The notes under the pieces are model-generated. The model made no database searches. It saw only the letters and a program-made list of their open reading frames with translations, and was not told where the DNA came from. DNA of 64,000 nt from Bacillus rhizoplanae (GTDB lineage Bacteria; Bacillota; Bacilli; Bacillales; Bacillaceae_G): positions 124,001-188,000 of the forward strand of contig NZ_CAKJTI010000001.1 of assembly GCF_917563915.1 (NCBI RefSeq), read 5' to 3'. Positions 47,342-58,556 of this stretch are shown piece by piece (the first letter of the stretch is position 1; every line of letters begins with the position of its first letter). Made by a program: the position numbers and the translations under genes.

Positions 47342-47389
47342 AAATTAGTCTGTTTTCATCAATTTCAGTGAAAACAGACTAATTTTTTA
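47342..47389 (+). terminator. Terminator of ykrA
   Basis: AAATTAGTCTGTTTTCA/TGAAAACAGACTAATTT perfect stem with T run that merges into the repeat TTTAT. Confidence 0.9.
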
Positions 47390-47441
47390 TCCCGCTATTA
47401 GCGGGCAGTAAAGGTTCTCACTGATAGAAGTTTCATTTTAT
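47386..47441 (-). repeat. bcr1-like repeat, short form, fused to def stop
   Basis: + strand TTTATCCCGCTATTAGCGGG to GTTTCATTTTAT, 56 bp. The def stop codon (complement of TTA 47438-47440) lies within its terminal TTTAT. Confidence 0.87.
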
Positions 47442-47992
47442 CTTTCTAAAGGTGTTGCATTTTCTGGAATGATAAATGGATTTTCCTTATTAATATGGTC
47501 ATAAAACATGACACCGTTTAAGTGATCAATTTCATGCTGGAAAACAATTGATGGTAAACCTTTTAAACGTAGTTTCACTTCTTCACCGTCTATTGTTGTT
47601 CCTTTTACAGTAATGCGAGTGTAACGAGGCACATAGCCAGGAATTTCACGATCCACTGACAGACAACCTTCGCCACCTGATAAGAATGTGCGTTCTACAG
47701 AATGACTGATAATTTTCGGGTTAAACAAAGCGTAGCTATATAATGTCCCATCTCTATCCGTTACATGAACAGCAATCATTCTTTTAGAAACACCGATTTG
47801 AGGGGCTGCTAAACCAATTCCAGGACGTAAATTATATTTTTCAACCATTTCGGGGTTTTGACTGTTAATAACAAATTCAATCATCTTTCGTAATATATGT
47901 ACATCTTCTTCGCTTGCTGGTAGAGCTATCTCTTCAGCCACTGCTTGTAAAATAGGATCTCCTTCACGAATCACATCATTCATTGTAAGCAT
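47438..47992 (-). CDS. def: Peptide deformylase
   Basis: A 184-residue class II deformylase that removes the formyl group from nascent peptides. Motifs GIGLAAPQIG, EGCLSV (metal Cys) and HEIDHLNGVMF (catalytic Glu and metal His) are intact. The length equals the B. cereus enzyme. The ATG at 47992 is 9 bases from AAAGGAG; an in-frame TTG two codons upstream is less likely. The stop codon is inside the repeat end. Confidence 0.95.
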   Translation of the reverse strand: MLTMNDVIREGDPILQAVAEEIALPASEEDVHILRKMIEFVINSQNPEMVEKYNLRPGIGLAAPQIGVSKRMIAVHVTDRDGTLYSYALFNPKIISHSVERTFLSGGEGCLSVDREIPGYVPRYTRITVKGTTIDGEEVKLRLKGLPSIVFQHEIDHLNGVMFYDHINKENPFIIPENATPLER

Positions 47993-48047
47993 ATGCAATC
48001 GCTCCTTTCATCTTTAGTCTACCAAAGGTTATGAAAAAAGTCATGAC

Positions 48048-48079
48048 AAAGAACAAGGCGAAACCGCCTTGTTCTTTTA
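48048..48079. terminator. Terminator between yjcZ-like gene and def
   Basis: AAAGAACAAGGCG/CGCCTTGTTCTTT perfect stem with loop AAAC. Confidence 0.85.
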
Positions 48080-48097
48080 TGGTTGTTTCATTTTACA

Positions 48098-48262
48098 TTA
48101 ACGGATGCAAGCAGCACCGACGATAATTAAAAGAATGAACAATACAACGATTAAAGCAAAGCCGCTTCCAAATCCACCGCAACCACCATATCCACCATAT
48201 CCATACGTAGGATATGGGCAAGCTGTTGGGTATGCTGGGTAACATTGAGTGTATCCGTACAT
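48098..48262 (-). CDS. YjcZ-type sporulation micro-protein (54 aa)
   Basis: A 54-residue protein: a Tyr/Pro/Gly-rich N-terminus ([33 protein letters not shown]) and a C-terminal hydrophobic helix with the [15 protein letters not shown] signature of the YjcZ family. These are small membrane proteins often expressed in sporulation, function unknown. AAAGGAGG precedes the ATG. The 500 bases upstream to pdhA hold an AATTTTCGAAAAAAATTTCGAAAT repeat near 48,530 and a likely TTGACA (48562). Confidence 0.8.
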   Translation of the reverse strand: MYGYTQCYPAYPTACPYPTYGYGGYGGCGGFGSGFALIVVLFILLIIVGAACIR

Positions 48263-48741
48263 GGTGTGACCTCCTTTACCATTTCCGCGAATGCTGCGGT
48301 TAGTATAATGTATGGAAGAAAGAAGAAAAATGTTATAGTTATTTGCCTAAAAGGTGGTAGATGCTGAATATTTTTATTAGCATGGGACAAAAAATAAGAG
48401 TGAAGTAAATCGTTTACATATTATTCTATGATCAAAATATGTGTGAAAAGGGAATAATATAACAGGAGGTTTTTGTTCACTAATACAGATAGTATTTTGG
48501 AAACTTGTATTTGTTAAGAAAATCTCGTTAATTTTCGAAAAAAATTTCGAAATCAAAGTGATTGACAGGGTGATTAGAATAGTTGTAAACTAAAAAACGT
48601 GATCAAGATTGTATTAATTTGTTTAAATGAAAACATTAGTACAGATTGTTAGGTGCACAAATTATTCAATAACTGATGAATGGTGCGTCAGTTTTCGCGC
48701 TTATGCTTTCATTTTAGCGAAGTGCTAGTGAAAGCGTTTAA

Positions 48742-49890
<1,149 letters not shown>

Positions 49891-49893
49891 GCC

Positions 49894-50871
49894 ATGGCTC
49901 AAATGACAATGATTCAAGCAATCACTGATGCTTTACGCGTTGAAATGAAAAATGACCCTAACGTACTTGTGTTTGGTGAAGACGTTGGTGTAAACGGCGG
50001 TGTATTCCGTGCTACTGAAGGCTTGCAAGCTGAATTCGGTGAAGATCGTGTAATGGATACCCCACTTGCAGAGTCTGGTATCGGCGGACTTGCAGTTGGT
50101 TTAGCACTTGAAGGCTTCCGTCCAGTTCCTGAAATTCAATTCTTCGGTTTCGTTTTCGAAGTAATGGATTCTATTTCTGGTCAAATGGCTCGTATGCGTT
50201 ACCGTTCTGGTGGACGTTGGACTGCTCCAATTACAGTTCGTTCTCCATTCGGTGGCGGTGTTCATACGCCAGAATTACACGCTGATAGCTTAGAGGGATT
50301 AGTGGCACAACAACCAGGTTTAAAAGTTGTAATTCCATCTACTCCATACGATGCGAAAGGTCTTTTAATCTCTGCAATTCGTGATAACGATCCAGTTATT
50401 TACTTAGAGCACATGAAATTATACCGTTCTTTCCGTCAAGAAGTACCAGAAGGTGAATACACAATTGAACTTGGTAAAGCTGATGTAAAACGTGAAGGTA
50501 CAGATGTATCTGTTATCACATATGGTGCAATGGTACATGCTGCATTAAAGGCTGCTGAAGAATTAGAAAAAGAAGGTATCTCTTTAGAGGTTGTTGACTT
50601 ACGTACAGTTCAACCATTAGATATCGAAACAATTATTGCTTCTGTTGAAAAAACAGGTCGCGTTGTTGTAGTTCAAGAAGCTCAAAAACAAGCTGGTATT
50701 GCAGCTAACGTTGTAGCGGAAATCAATGACCGTGCAATCTTAAACTTAGAAGCTCCAGTTGTACGTGTTGCAGCTGCTGATACAGTATTCCCATTCTCTC
50801 AAGCAGAGAGCGTATGGTTACCAAACCATAAAGATATTGTTGAAGCTGTTAATAAAGTAATGAACTTCTAA
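49894..50871 (+). CDS. pdhB: Pyruvate dehydrogenase E1 beta
   Basis: A 325-residue transketolase-like E1 beta subunit that forms the active heterotetramer with PdhA. Recognisable parts: [49 protein letters not shown], and a C-terminal domain with [11 protein letters not shown]. The gap from pdhA is 3 bases, and AAAGGAGTCG lies in the end of pdhA. Confidence 0.96.
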   Translation: MAQMTMIQAITDALRVEMKNDPNVLVFGEDVGVNGGVFRATEGLQAEFGEDRVMDTPLAESGIGGLAVGLALEGFRPVPEIQFFGFVFEVMDSISGQMARMRYRSGGRWTAPITVRSPFGGGVHTPELHADSLEGLVAQQPGLKVVIPSTPYDAKGLLISAIRDNDPVIYLEHMKLYRSFRQEVPEGEYTIELGKADVKREGTDVSVITYGAMVHAALKAAEELEKEGISLEVVDLRTVQPLDIETIIASVEKTGRVVVVQEAQKQAGIAANVVAEINDRAILNLEAPVVRVAAADTVFPFSQAESVWLPNHKDIVEAVNKVMNF

Positions 50872-50891
50872 TTTTAATTTTAATTTTATGT

Positions 50892-50925
50892 GCAAAAGAA
50901 GTCAGCACATGCTGATTTCTTTTGC
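50892..50925 (+). other. Hairpin between pdhB and pdhC
   Basis: GCAAAAGAA-GTCAGC pairs with GCTGAT-TTCTTTTGC around loop ACAT. No T run follows, so it is probably a processing or stabilising stem or a weak attenuator. Confidence 0.65.
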
Positions 50926-50966
50926 GATACTTAACAATAATGATATGAATCAGGGGGCTGAATTCC

Positions 50967-52256
50967 GTGGCATTTGAATTTAAATTACCAGATATTGGTG
51001 AAGGTATCCACGAAGGTGAAATCGTAAAATGGTTTATTAAACCAGGCGATGAAGTAAACGAAGATGATGTACTTCTTGAAGTACAAAATGATAAAGCAGT
51101 TGTAGAAATTCCTTCTCCAGTTAAAGGTAAAGTACTTGACATTCTTGTAGAAGAAGGTACAGTAGCAGTAGTAGGAGATGTTCTTGTTAAATTTGACGCT
51201 CCTGGTTATGAAAACCTTAAGTTTAAAGGTGACGATCATGACGAAGCTCCAAAAGCTGAAGAAGTAAAAGAAGAAGCTCCAGCAGCGGCAGCTACTCCAG
51301 CAGCAACTGCAGAGGTAGTTAACGAGCGCGTAATTGCTATGCCATCTGTTCGTAAATATGCACGCGAAAAAGGTGTAGACATTCGTCTAGTAGCTGGTAC
51401 TGGTAAAAACGGCCGTGTTGCAAAAGCTGACATCGATGCATTTGCAAATGGCGGACAAGTAGTAGCAGCAACTGAAGCTCCAGTAGCGGCAGAAGCTCCA
51501 GCAGCAGCTGCGAAAGAAGAAGCTCCAAAAGCACAACCAATTCCAGCTGGTGAATATCCAGAAACTCGTGAGAAAATGAGCGGTATCCGTAAAGCAATTG
51601 CAAAAGCAATGGTAAACTCTAAACATACAGCTCCTCACGTAACATTAATGGACGAAGTAGATGTAACAGAGCTTGTTGCTCACCGTAAGAAGTTCAAAGC
51701 TGTTGCAGCTGAAAAAGGTATTAAATTAACTTACCTTCCATACGTTGTAAAAGCATTAACATCTGCATTACGTGAATACCCAATGATGAACACTTCTTTA
51801 GATGATGCATCTCAAGAAATCGTTCACAAACATTACTTCAACATCGGTATCGCTGCTGATACAGACAAAGGTCTTTTAGTACCAGTTGTAAAAGATACAG
51901 ATCGTAAATCTATCTTCACTATCTCTAACGAAATCAATGAACTTGCTGGAAAAGCTCGTGACGGTCGTTTAGCTCCAGCAGAAATGAAGGGTGCTTCTTG
52001 CACAATTACAAACATTGGTTCTGCAGGTGGACAATGGTTTACTCCAGTTATCAACCACCCAGAAGTAGCAATCCTTGGTATTGGCCGTATTGCTGAGAAA
52101 CCAGTTGTGAAAAACGGTGAAATCGTTGCAGCTCCAGTATTAGCATTATCTTTAAGCTTTGACCATCGCTTAATCGACGGTGCAACTGCTCAAAAAGCAT
52201 TAAACCAAATTAAACGTTTATTAAACGACCCACAATTATTAGTAATGGAGGCGTAA
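50967..52256 (+). CDS. pdhC: Pyruvate dehydrogenase E2 (dihydrolipoyl acetyltransferase)
   Basis: A 429-residue E2 core. One lipoyl domain (about 1-80; lipoylated Lys43 in QNDKAVVEI), Ala/Pro-rich linkers rich in AAPAA, a peripheral-subunit-binding domain ([19 protein letters not shown], about 115-155), and the catalytic domain ending with [14 protein letters not shown] (catalytic His). The GTG at 50967 follows AGGGGG. A second linker separates the binding and catalytic domains. Confidence 0.95.
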   Translation: MAFEFKLPDIGEGIHEGEIVKWFIKPGDEVNEDDVLLEVQNDKAVVEIPSPVKGKVLDILVEEGTVAVVGDVLVKFDAPGYENLKFKGDDHDEAPKAEEVKEEAPAAAATPAATAEVVNERVIAMPSVRKYAREKGVDIRLVAGTGKNGRVAKADIDAFANGGQVVAATEAPVAAEAPAAAAKEEAPKAQPIPAGEYPETREKMSGIRKAIAKAMVNSKHTAPHVTLMDEVDVTELVAHRKKFKAVAAEKGIKLTYLPYVVKALTSALREYPMMNTSLDDASQEIVHKHYFNIGIAADTDKGLLVPVVKDTDRKSIFTISNEINELAGKARDGRLAPAEMKGASCTITNIGSAGGQWFTPVINHPEVAILGIGRIAEKPVVKNGEIVAAPVLALSLSFDHRLIDGATAQKALNQIKRLLNDPQLLVMEA

Positions 52257-52261
52257 TAACA

Positions 52262-53674
52262 ATGGTAGTAGGAGATTTCCCAATTGAATTAGATACAGTC
52301 GTTGTTGGTGCAGGTCCTGGTGGATATGTTGCAGCAATTCGTGCAGCACAATTAGGACAAAAAGTAGCTATTATTGAAAAAGCTAACCTTGGTGGTGTAT
52401 GCTTAAACGTTGGATGTATTCCTTCTAAAGCGTTAATCAATGCAGGACATCGTTATGAGAATGCAAAACATTCTGATGACATGGGTATTATTGCAGAAAA
52501 CGTAACAGTTGACTTCACAAAAGTTCAAGAATGGAAAAACGGCGTAGTTAAGAAATTAACTGGCGGTGTTGAAGGCCTTCTAAAAGGTAACAAAGTTGAA
52601 ATCATTCGCGGTGAAGCTTACTTCGTAGATGCAAACACATTACGTGTAATGACTGAAGAAGCAGCTCAAACGTATACGTTTAAAAATGCTGTTCTTGCAA
52701 CAGGTTCTACGCCAATTGAAATTCCTGGATTCAAATATTCTAAACGTGTTCTTAACTCAACTGGTGCTTTAAGCTTACCTGAGGTTCCTAAAAAACTTGT
52801 TGTAATCGGCGGCGGTTATATCGGTATGGAATTAGGTACTGCATATGCAAACTTTGGTACAGAAGTTACTGTATTAGAAGCTGGCGACGAAATTTTAGCT
52901 GGTTTCGAAAAAGCAATGAGCACAGTTGTAAAACGTGCGCTTCAGAAAAAAGGCAACGTAACAATCCATACAAAAGCTATGGCTAAAGGCGTTGAAGAAA
53001 CTGAAAATGGCGTAACAGTTAGCTTCGAAGTAAAAGGCGAAGTACAAACTGTTGAAGCTGATTATGTATTAGTAACTGTAGGTCGTCGTCCAAATACTCA
53101 AGAAATCGGTCTTGAGCAAGTTGGAGTTAAAATGACTGATCGCGGTCTAATTGAAATCGATGAGCAATGCCGTACAAACGTACCAAATATCTATGCAATT
53201 GGTGATATCGTTCCTGGACCACCATTAGCTCACAAAGCTTCTTACGAAGGTAAAGTAGCTGTTGAAGCAATTAGCGGCCATGCAGCAGCAATTGATTACA
53301 TCGGAATTCCAGCAGTATGCTTCACTGATCCAGAATTAGCATCTGTTGGTTATACGAAAAAGCAAGCAGAAGAAGCTGGAATGACAGTAGCAGTGTCTAA
53401 ATTCCCATTCGCTGCTAACGGTCGTGCATTATCTTTAAACAGCACAGACGGTTTCGTACAGCTTGTAACTCGTAAAGAAGATGGTCTTCTTGTAGGTGCA
53501 CAAGTTGCAGGTGCAGGCGCTTCTGATATTATCTCTGAGATTGGTTTAGCTATCGAAGCTGGAATGACAGCTGAAGATATCGCTCAAACAATCCACGCTC
53601 ACCCAACATTAGGTGAAATCACAATGGAAGCAGCTGAAGTTGCTCTTGGAATGCCAATTCACATTGTAAAATAA
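52262..53674 (+). CDS. pdhD: Dihydrolipoamide dehydrogenase E3
   Basis: A 470-residue flavoprotein shared by the 2-oxoacid dehydrogenases. FAD site [12 protein letters not shown], redox disulfide [13 protein letters not shown] (Cys47 and Cys52), NAD site [19 protein letters not shown], and the C-terminal catalytic HAHPTLGE. The gap from pdhC is 5 bases. A strong terminator closes the operon. Confidence 0.96.
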   Translation: MVVGDFPIELDTVVVGAGPGGYVAAIRAAQLGQKVAIIEKANLGGVCLNVGCIPSKALINAGHRYENAKHSDDMGIIAENVTVDFTKVQEWKNGVVKKLTGGVEGLLKGNKVEIIRGEAYFVDANTLRVMTEEAAQTYTFKNAVLATGSTPIEIPGFKYSKRVLNSTGALSLPEVPKKLVVIGGGYIGMELGTAYANFGTEVTVLEAGDEILAGFEKAMSTVVKRALQKKGNVTIHTKAMAKGVEETENGVTVSFEVKGEVQTVEADYVLVTVGRRPNTQEIGLEQVGVKMTDRGLIEIDEQCRTNVPNIYAIGDIVPGPPLAHKASYEGKVAVEAISGHAAAIDYIGIPAVCFTDPELASVGYTKKQAEEAGMTVAVSKFPFAANGRALSLNSTDGFVQLVTRKEDGLLVGAQVAGAGASDIISEIGLAIEAGMTAEDIAQTIHAHPTLGEITMEAAEVALGMPIHIVK

Positions 53675-53687
53675 TATAAGATAAATA

Positions 53688-53728
53688 AAACAACCGCCTC
53701 CTAGATACTAGGAGGCGGTTGTTTCATT
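53688..53728 (+). terminator. Terminator of the pdh operon
   Basis: AAACAACCGCCTCCT/AGGAGGCGGTTGTTT perfect 15-base stem. Confidence 0.92.
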
Positions 53729-53897
53729 TAGAAAAAATGAACCTAAATCTAATTTCAGATTTAGGCACTAACACTCTTTTTAATTTCCCTTTTAGTTTTT
53801 CAAAAGGGCTTTAATAAGTACTTTGTAATTGTATCATGCCTCTTTTTTACTCAATAAATTGGATAAGAATGTAGAATTAAAGAAATTTCATTATAAA

Positions 53898-53931
53898 AAT
53901 AAGAGGTGACTTAGAGTCCCTCTTATTTCTT
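53898..53931 (+). terminator. Second hairpin downstream of pdhD
   Basis: AATAAGAGG/CCTCTTATT with T-rich tail. A further CCTAAATC/GATTTAGG stem lies at about 53,742-53,765. No gene lies between these and pdhD. Confidence 0.6.
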
Positions 53932-53937
53932 ATGTGT

Positions 53938-54080
53938 TTTATCCCGCATTAACGGGCAGTAAGACCCACCTCAAGATCCAGAGAGAAGTGAGGAAGATAG
54001 GTGGGAGAAACTGCCCGTAAAAGCCCGATTGCTTCAACTAACCATGAGCAGAAAACGTACTGATGGAAGTTTTGTTTTAT
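53938..54080 (-). repeat. bcr1-like repeat, long form
   Basis: + strand TTTATCCCGCATTAACGGGCAG to GTTTTGTTTTAT, 143 bp, with CCCACCTCAAG/AGATAGGTGGG and TTGCTTCAACTAACCAT parts. Confidence 0.87.
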
Positions 54081-54254
54081 TTCAGTTCTGTATATACTGT
54101 TAGTTACATATGATAGTTAGTTTAAAAAAAGTAAACACACCTTACTTATCCTCGTTTTTAGGATAGTTAAAGTGTGTTTCTTTAGATTATGTAATGATTT
54201 CTTATGACGCCCATATATTGTAATAAAATAGGACGTGCGAAAGGAGGCAATGCC

Positions 54255-54491
54255 ATGAGAATAACATTGGTTTCATTCCTCCATTTCATCATATGGAGCG
54301 GATTTTCAATTGTGTTATTATTATCAGACCGTGATAAGCTGCATTACAAAGTGTTGCTCTTTTTTGTATTTTTTTATTTAGCTTATATTATTGCTAATAT
54401 TATGTTGCACTCCAGAAAAGAGGCGTTTTTTTTCACTGTTGTAAATAGCGTGCTCTTTTTTATGAGTAAGCTATTATTTTTTACTGGTTAA
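54255..54491 (+). CDS. Small membrane protein, unknown (78 aa)
   Basis: A 78-residue protein with three hydrophobic helices (about 4-22, 31-49, 55-76). AAAGGAGG stands 7 bases before the ATG at 54255. No family recognised. Its stop overlaps the end of the convergent DUF1885-like gene by 4 bases, which suggests compact packing. Confidence 0.65.
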   Translation: MRITLVSFLHFIIWSGFSIVLLLSDRDKLHYKVLLFFVFFYLAYIIANIMLHSRKEAFFFTVVNSVLFFMSKLLFFTG

Positions 54492-54880
54492 CGTTTATAA
54501 AAGTACATTGTTCTTCCATTAAAAAGCTGTAATTCCCCTTCTAATTTTTTTGCTAAAAATCTACAAAATTCATTAGCTTTTCCTTTATCCCCAAATGTTG
54601 CAGAAGGCGGTAATGTAATTTGCACAAAAGATTGTTCGTTTTCTATACCTATTCCTACATAAATGGAATGATAGCGTTCATGATTAGATTTTAGATAGAG
54701 AGTTGTGTCAGATGTATCAACCATTTCGTATGGAAAGGCAGTACTTGAGTATGTAAAGCCGATTTGTTGGCCTGTTTGAGCTGTAATCGTTTTATAATAA
54801 TGAAAGAGTTGTTTTACATCGTCTAATGAGATAGATTGCTGCTTTGACTTTGGGACAAGTTTAATGAATGCATCCTGCAT
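54488..54880 (-). CDS. DUF1885-like protein
   Basis: A 130-residue soluble protein (QDAFIKLVPKSKQQSISLDDV; YLKSNHERYHSIYVGIGIENEQSFVQITLPPSATFGDKGKANEFCRFLAKK in outline). I associate it with the DUF1885 family, from memory and with moderate confidence; function unknown. TAGGAGG is 6 bases upstream of the ATG at 54880. Confidence 0.7.
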   Translation of the reverse strand: MQDAFIKLVPKSKQQSISLDDVKQLFHYYKTITAQTGQQIGFTYSSTAFPYEMVDTSDTTLYLKSNHERYHSIYVGIGIENEQSFVQITLPPSATFGDKGKANEFCRFLAKKLEGELQLFNGRTMYFYKR

Positions 54881-55016
54881 AATAAGCCTCCTAATGACAT
54901 AATATATCACTATTTTAACATTGTTATAAATTTTTTGACAATTGAAAAGGGATATAGCCTTTTTTGTTTAATATATACAATATGGAAAAACCAAGAAGAA
55001 AGGAGAGCAAGAGACG

Positions 55017-55313
55017 ATGTTTGAAAAATTATATGATGAACATGAAAAAACAAAAGTCCGCTTTCTTGGTTTCATGACAAATGAGACTCGGTATGATTTT
55101 GGTGTAGTGTATACGACTATGTTTTTTGGTAAACCGCTTGTCATTTGCATGCAGACTGGTCGAGCAACTCTCCTTGGACAGGATGATATTGAGGATGTGC
55201 AACATTTACAAGCTGTCTTTAAATTAAAAACGAGTGAAGAAGCAACAGATCTTGCGCAGTTTTTTAAGTTTCTGCTACCGCCTACATCCGTGCATGCTGA
55301 ATATGAGGAATAA
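55017..55313 (+). CDS. DUF3055 family protein
   Basis: A 98-residue protein (MFEKLYDEHEKTKVRFLGFM; DFGVVYTTMFFGKPLVICMQ) that I match to the conserved Bacillus family DUF3055. No signal or membrane segment; function unknown. AAAGGAGAG precedes the ATG. Confidence 0.75.
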   Translation: MFEKLYDEHEKTKVRFLGFMTNETRYDFGVVYTTMFFGKPLVICMQTGRATLLGQDDIEDVQHLQAVFKLKTSEEATDLAQFFKFLLPPTSVHAEYEE

Positions 55314-55420
55314 TTGTTCGAAAGCAGTCGTAATTATAAATTATACGGCTGCTTTTTACTTGTAAATGTTTCATACTAATAAAAAATAAAAAATAATTAA
55401 TATGTCATAATTAAAAACTA

Positions 55421-55449
55421 TTGACGAAAAAAGTATAACATATTAAAAT
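55421..55449 (+). promoter_or_regulatory. SigA promoter of the SR1-like RNA
   Basis: TTGACG (55421-55426), a 17-base spacer and TAAAAT (55444-55449). In B. subtilis the SR1 promoter is repressed by CcpN; no operator is assigned here. Confidence 0.7.
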
Positions 55450-55513
55450 AAAGACAGAAAGTTAAGCGGTTACAAAAGGTTTTGGGGATTACAATAATAG
55501 GGGGAATTTAAAA

Positions 55514-55645
55514 ATGGGAACTATCGTATGTCAAATTTGTGAGAGCACAATTGCACATTTTGAGGATGAAAAAGTAACGGTATTATACGGAAAATGCAGC
55601 TCTAAATGTGATTGTGAGCATAAAGAGCATACTAAAGCCCAATAA
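55514..55645 (+). CDS. sr1P: SR1P, GapA-binding peptide
   Basis: A 43-residue peptide (MGTIVCQICESTIAHFEDEK then VTVLYGKC) matching SR1P, which in B. subtilis binds GapA and promotes its interaction with RNase J1. Cysteines occur in CQIC and CSSKCDC, suggesting metal binding. The C-terminal extension (EHKEHTKAQ) is longer than the 39-residue B. subtilis peptide. GGGGGAA precedes the ATG. Its proposed partner RNase J1 is encoded 10 kb upstream. Confidence 0.88.
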   Translation: MGTIVCQICESTIAHFEDEKVTVLYGKCSSKCDCEHKEHTKAQ

Positions 55646-55650
55646 ATAAG

Positions 55651-55678
55651 AAAGCGCCTGCATATGCAGGCGCTTTTT
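55651..55678 (+). terminator. Terminator of the SR1-like RNA
   Basis: AAAGCGCCTGCATATGCAGGCGCTTTTT, a perfect palindrome with T run. It overlaps the tgl stop codon. Confidence 0.92.
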
Positions 55679-56507
55679 AGTGAATTGAAGTTGTATGACC
55701 AATTGTTGCAATAATGGCATCATCTCGAATTGGAATGAGATCAAGTTGTGTTTGTATTTTCTTCGCAGAAGCAAATTGACTCATCATACGGCTATCTATA
55801 CGTGTTAGAAAGTCTGTTAAGTATGCTGATAAAAAAGCGAAAGGAATACGTCGTTGATTAAGCAAATCAATAATTTGATTTTCTGTTTTTACACCGACTC
55901 CATGCCCATAATAAAAGAAATTTCCTAAGTAAATTGCATTTTCTCCTTGCCATTCAATTGTTGCTGGGTTTACTTGTGGGTTTTTAAAATAAACAAGGTC
56001 ACCAGGAACGATTTCTCCTCCGGTTTTTGTGATTAGTTTCAAATCCTTATCATAGTCCCACGTATATAAAAGTAAGTTTGCAAATAAGCGATTAAATGTT
56101 TCTTCATCGTATAGTGCTAATAGTGACTTATAGAAGATAATAATCATCGCAGTTGCACATTCTGTTCCGTATTTTTTACCATTTACAAAAATATCACGAA
56201 TTGCGAAAGAGGGTAACACATTAGGGCGAAGTTGAAATCCTCCTAAATGAGTGCGTTCCCAAAATTCAGGATTACAGTAAGATTGCCTAAATGTACGGAA
56301 TTGGAGTCCACTTTGAAATAACTCTAGAGCAGAAGTGATGATGTAAACACGAATGTTTATATCAAAATTTAACTCGTCTAATGTTTGAAAGTTATATACT
56401 TCTTGATTTCCTGTCATTATCTCTAAAATTTTTTGTTTTTCCGAAAAGAATGGCTCGGTTTCATTTTTTATATATGGATGTACAATGGAACGCCCAATTA
56501 CAATCAT
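55677..56507 (-). CDS. tgl: Spore coat transglutaminase Tgl
   Basis: A 276-residue protein-glutamine gamma-glutamyltransferase that cross-links spore coat proteins. The catalytic Cys117 is in [10 protein letters not shown], and the [15 protein letters not shown] and [17 protein letters not shown] segments are typical. It is expected to be expressed late in sporulation from the mother cell (SigK). The Shine-Dalgarno GTGGGATC is moderate. The stop overlaps the terminator of the convergent SR1-like RNA. Confidence 0.9.
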   Translation of the reverse strand: MIVIGRSIVHPYIKNETEPFFSEKQKILEIMTGNQEVYNFQTLDELNFDINIRVYIITSALELFQSGLQFRTFRQSYCNPEFWERTHLGGFQLRPNVLPSFAIRDIFVNGKKYGTECATAMIIIFYKSLLALYDEETFNRLFANLLLYTWDYDKDLKLITKTGGEIVPGDLVYFKNPQVNPATIEWQGENAIYLGNFFYYGHGVGVKTENQIIDLLNQRRIPFAFLSAYLTDFLTRIDSRMMSQFASAKKIQTQLDLIPIRDDAIIATIGHTTSIH

Positions 56508-56549
56508 AAGATCCCACCTATACGTTTACATTCTTTTTCTTTTGTATTC

Positions 56550-56681
56550 ACATACAGTAAGACTCCCGCCTCAAAATATTAATGCGATAAAGAGGTTAGG
56601 TGGGAGAGACATTGCCTGTACGAGTCCCATTGGTAGGGCTAACCATCAGTAAAAAGTAAACTGATGGAAGCTTCACCTTAT
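56550..56681 (-). repeat. bcr1-like repeat, degenerate long form
   Basis: + strand from CAGTAAGACTCCCGCCTC to GATGGAAGCTTCACCTTAT; GGTGGGAGAGACATTGCC and GGCTAACCATCAGT are recognisable. The TTTATCCCGC end is lost. Confidence 0.65.
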
Positions 56682-56751
56682 ATCGTATGAATAGGCGGAT
56701 AAAGGGTGCATAAGAAAAATACTGTAGAAATAAAGAGGCATATGATTGGAA

Positions 56752-56785
56752 AGAAAAAATCCCACTTCAAAGATATGAAGTGGGA
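56752..56785 (-). terminator. Terminator of speA
   Basis: TCCCACTTCA/TGAAGTGGGA stem; on the - strand it is followed by TTTTTTC. Confidence 0.9.
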
Positions 56786-56791
56786 AGAGCG

Positions 56792-58267
56792 TTATTCGCT
56801 AATTGGTTTATATTCTTTAATGACACGTAATGTTTGTAATGTCATATCTTCAGGTCCTTGCACTGGTAATCCTGCCGCTAAATTTTTTTGAATATAGTTT
56901 AAGTTTTCTTGTGTAATAATTTCACCAGGTGTAAAAATTGGAATGCCTGGTGGATAGACCATAACGAAATCTGCTATAATGCGGCCGGCCGCTTCTGCAA
57001 AAGGAACAACTTCTGTTTCAGAATAAAAGGCATCACGCGGAGATAGCGCAAGTACAGGAATTGCTGGAATTTCGACTTGTACTTGTACGCCTTTTTCTGC
57101 CATATGTTTAAATGTAGTTGACAAATCGTGTAGAGCGTGTGCCAATAGATTTGTTTCTTCTTCTGTATCTCCAAGTGTAACAAGGCACAAGATATTATAT
57201 AAATCAGAAAGCTCTACCTCTATATTATACTGCTCTCTTAACCATAGCTCGGCATCGTGTCCTGTAATTCCTAATTCTTTTACAGAAATGATGAGTTTTG
57301 TTGGATCATAATTAAAGGTTGCATCTGTTCCTAGTAATTCTTTACCAGGGCAATATAGATGTTCAATATCATTTACTTGTTTTCGAACTTTTTCTGCTAA
57401 TTGAATTGTTTTCGTAATAATCTCTCGTCCTTCTGTTGCAAGACGCTTTCTTGCGACATCCAGCGAAGCTAGTAAAATGTAAGACGTTGAAGTTGTTGTA
57501 AGCATACTAATAATAGATTGAACATGCTTCACATTTACAAGCCCCTCTTTTACATTCAAAATGGAGCTTTGTGTTAATGAGCCGCCTAATTTATGAACAC
57601 TTGTTGCTGCCATATCGGCACCAGCTTGCATTGCTGACATCGGTAGTTCATCATGAAAATGAATATGAACACCATGAGCTTCGTCCACTAAAACTGGTAT
57701 ATTATAGGAATGAACTAAGTCGACAATTTGTTGCAGGTCTGCTGCAAAACCAAAATATGTTGGATTAATGACAAGTAATCCTTTTGCATCGGGATGTTCT
57801 TCAAGTGCTTTTTTTACAGAAGGAATTGTAATTCCATGTGAAATTCCTAATGTTGGATCAATTTCTGGATGAATAAAAATCGGCTTTGCACCTGAAAAAA
57901 TAATCGCTGACATAACAGATTTATGAACGTTACGTGGTACAAGAATTTTATCCCCAGGACCACAAACACTCATCACCATTGTCATAATTGCTCCACTTGT
58001 TCCTTGTACAGAAAAAAATGTATGATCAGCGCCGAATGCTTTTGCTGCTAAATCTTGCGCTTGTTTAATCATACCTTTTGGGTGATGTAAATCATCGAGC
58101 GGTGCAATATTAATTAAATCAATTGATAATGCATTATGCCCAATAAATTCGCGGAATTCAGGATCCATTCCTTGACCTTTTTTATGGCCTGGGATATGGA
58201 ATTGGATTGGATTGCGCTTGCTGTGCTCTATTAAAGCAGTAAACAATGGTGTTTCGTATTGGGACAA
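56792..58267 (-). CDS. speA: Orn/Lys/Arg decarboxylase SpeA
   Basis: A 491-residue fold-type I decarboxylase; B. subtilis SpeA (arginine decarboxylase, 490 residues) starts polyamine synthesis. FHIPGHKKGQG, the PLP-phosphate region VQGTSGAI, Asp in VDEAHGVH and the Schiff-base Lys226 in TSVHKLGGSLTQSS are present. The start is TTG at 58267, 8 bases from GAAGGGG; the longer open frame to 58333 has no ribosome site. Substrate (Arg or Lys) is inferred from synteny. Confidence 0.9.
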   Translation of the reverse strand: MSQYETPLFTALIEHSKRNPIQFHIPGHKKGQGMDPEFREFIGHNALSIDLINIAPLDDLHHPKGMIKQAQDLAAKAFGADHTFFSVQGTSGAIMTMVMSVCGPGDKILVPRNVHKSVMSAIIFSGAKPIFIHPEIDPTLGISHGITIPSVKKALEEHPDAKGLLVINPTYFGFAADLQQIVDLVHSYNIPVLVDEAHGVHIHFHDELPMSAMQAGADMAATSVHKLGGSLTQSSILNVKEGLVNVKHVQSIISMLTTTSTSYILLASLDVARKRLATEGREIITKTIQLAEKVRKQVNDIEHLYCPGKELLGTDATFNYDPTKLIISVKELGITGHDAELWLREQYNIEVELSDLYNILCLVTLGDTEEETNLLAHALHDLSTTFKHMAEKGVQVQVEIPAIPVLALSPRDAFYSETEVVPFAEAAGRIIADFVMVYPPGIPIFTPGEIITQENLNYIQKNLAAGLPVQGPEDMTLQTLRVIKEYKPISE

Positions 58268-58556
58268 CTTATACACCCCTTCTTCATTATTATTAATATT
58301 TATTAGTTTTGTTTTATGTTTATCCTGTTTCACTAAACAATAGTAGAGAGAAGGTCTACGCTACTAATTGAATGATCACTTTATGTTCTACAAAACAAAA
58401 GCATTATATCACCTATATTGGAAGATGTATAGAAAAATAATAATGGTAATTATCATTTTTTTTACGCAGGAAGGTCAATGCGTAAAAAATAAGAAATAGT
58501 GTATAATGCAAAGAGTGGGGCAAGTAAGAACGAAATGGAATAAATGAGGTGTTATC

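Larger units (their letters stand above)
55456..55678 (+). ncRNA. SR1-like dual-function RNA
   Basis: From the predicted start near 55456 to the terminator at 55678 the transcript is about 220 bases, close to the roughly 205-base SR1 of B. subtilis. It contains the SR1P reading frame. The locus lies between pdhD and speA, as in B. subtilis. Base pairing to ahrC, known for SR1, was not testable here. Confidence 0.7.

Noticed and set aside
48151-48390. 79-residue - strand frame
   Set aside because: It is an out-of-frame shadow of the YjcZ-type gene at 48098-48262, which has the ribosome site and family signature.
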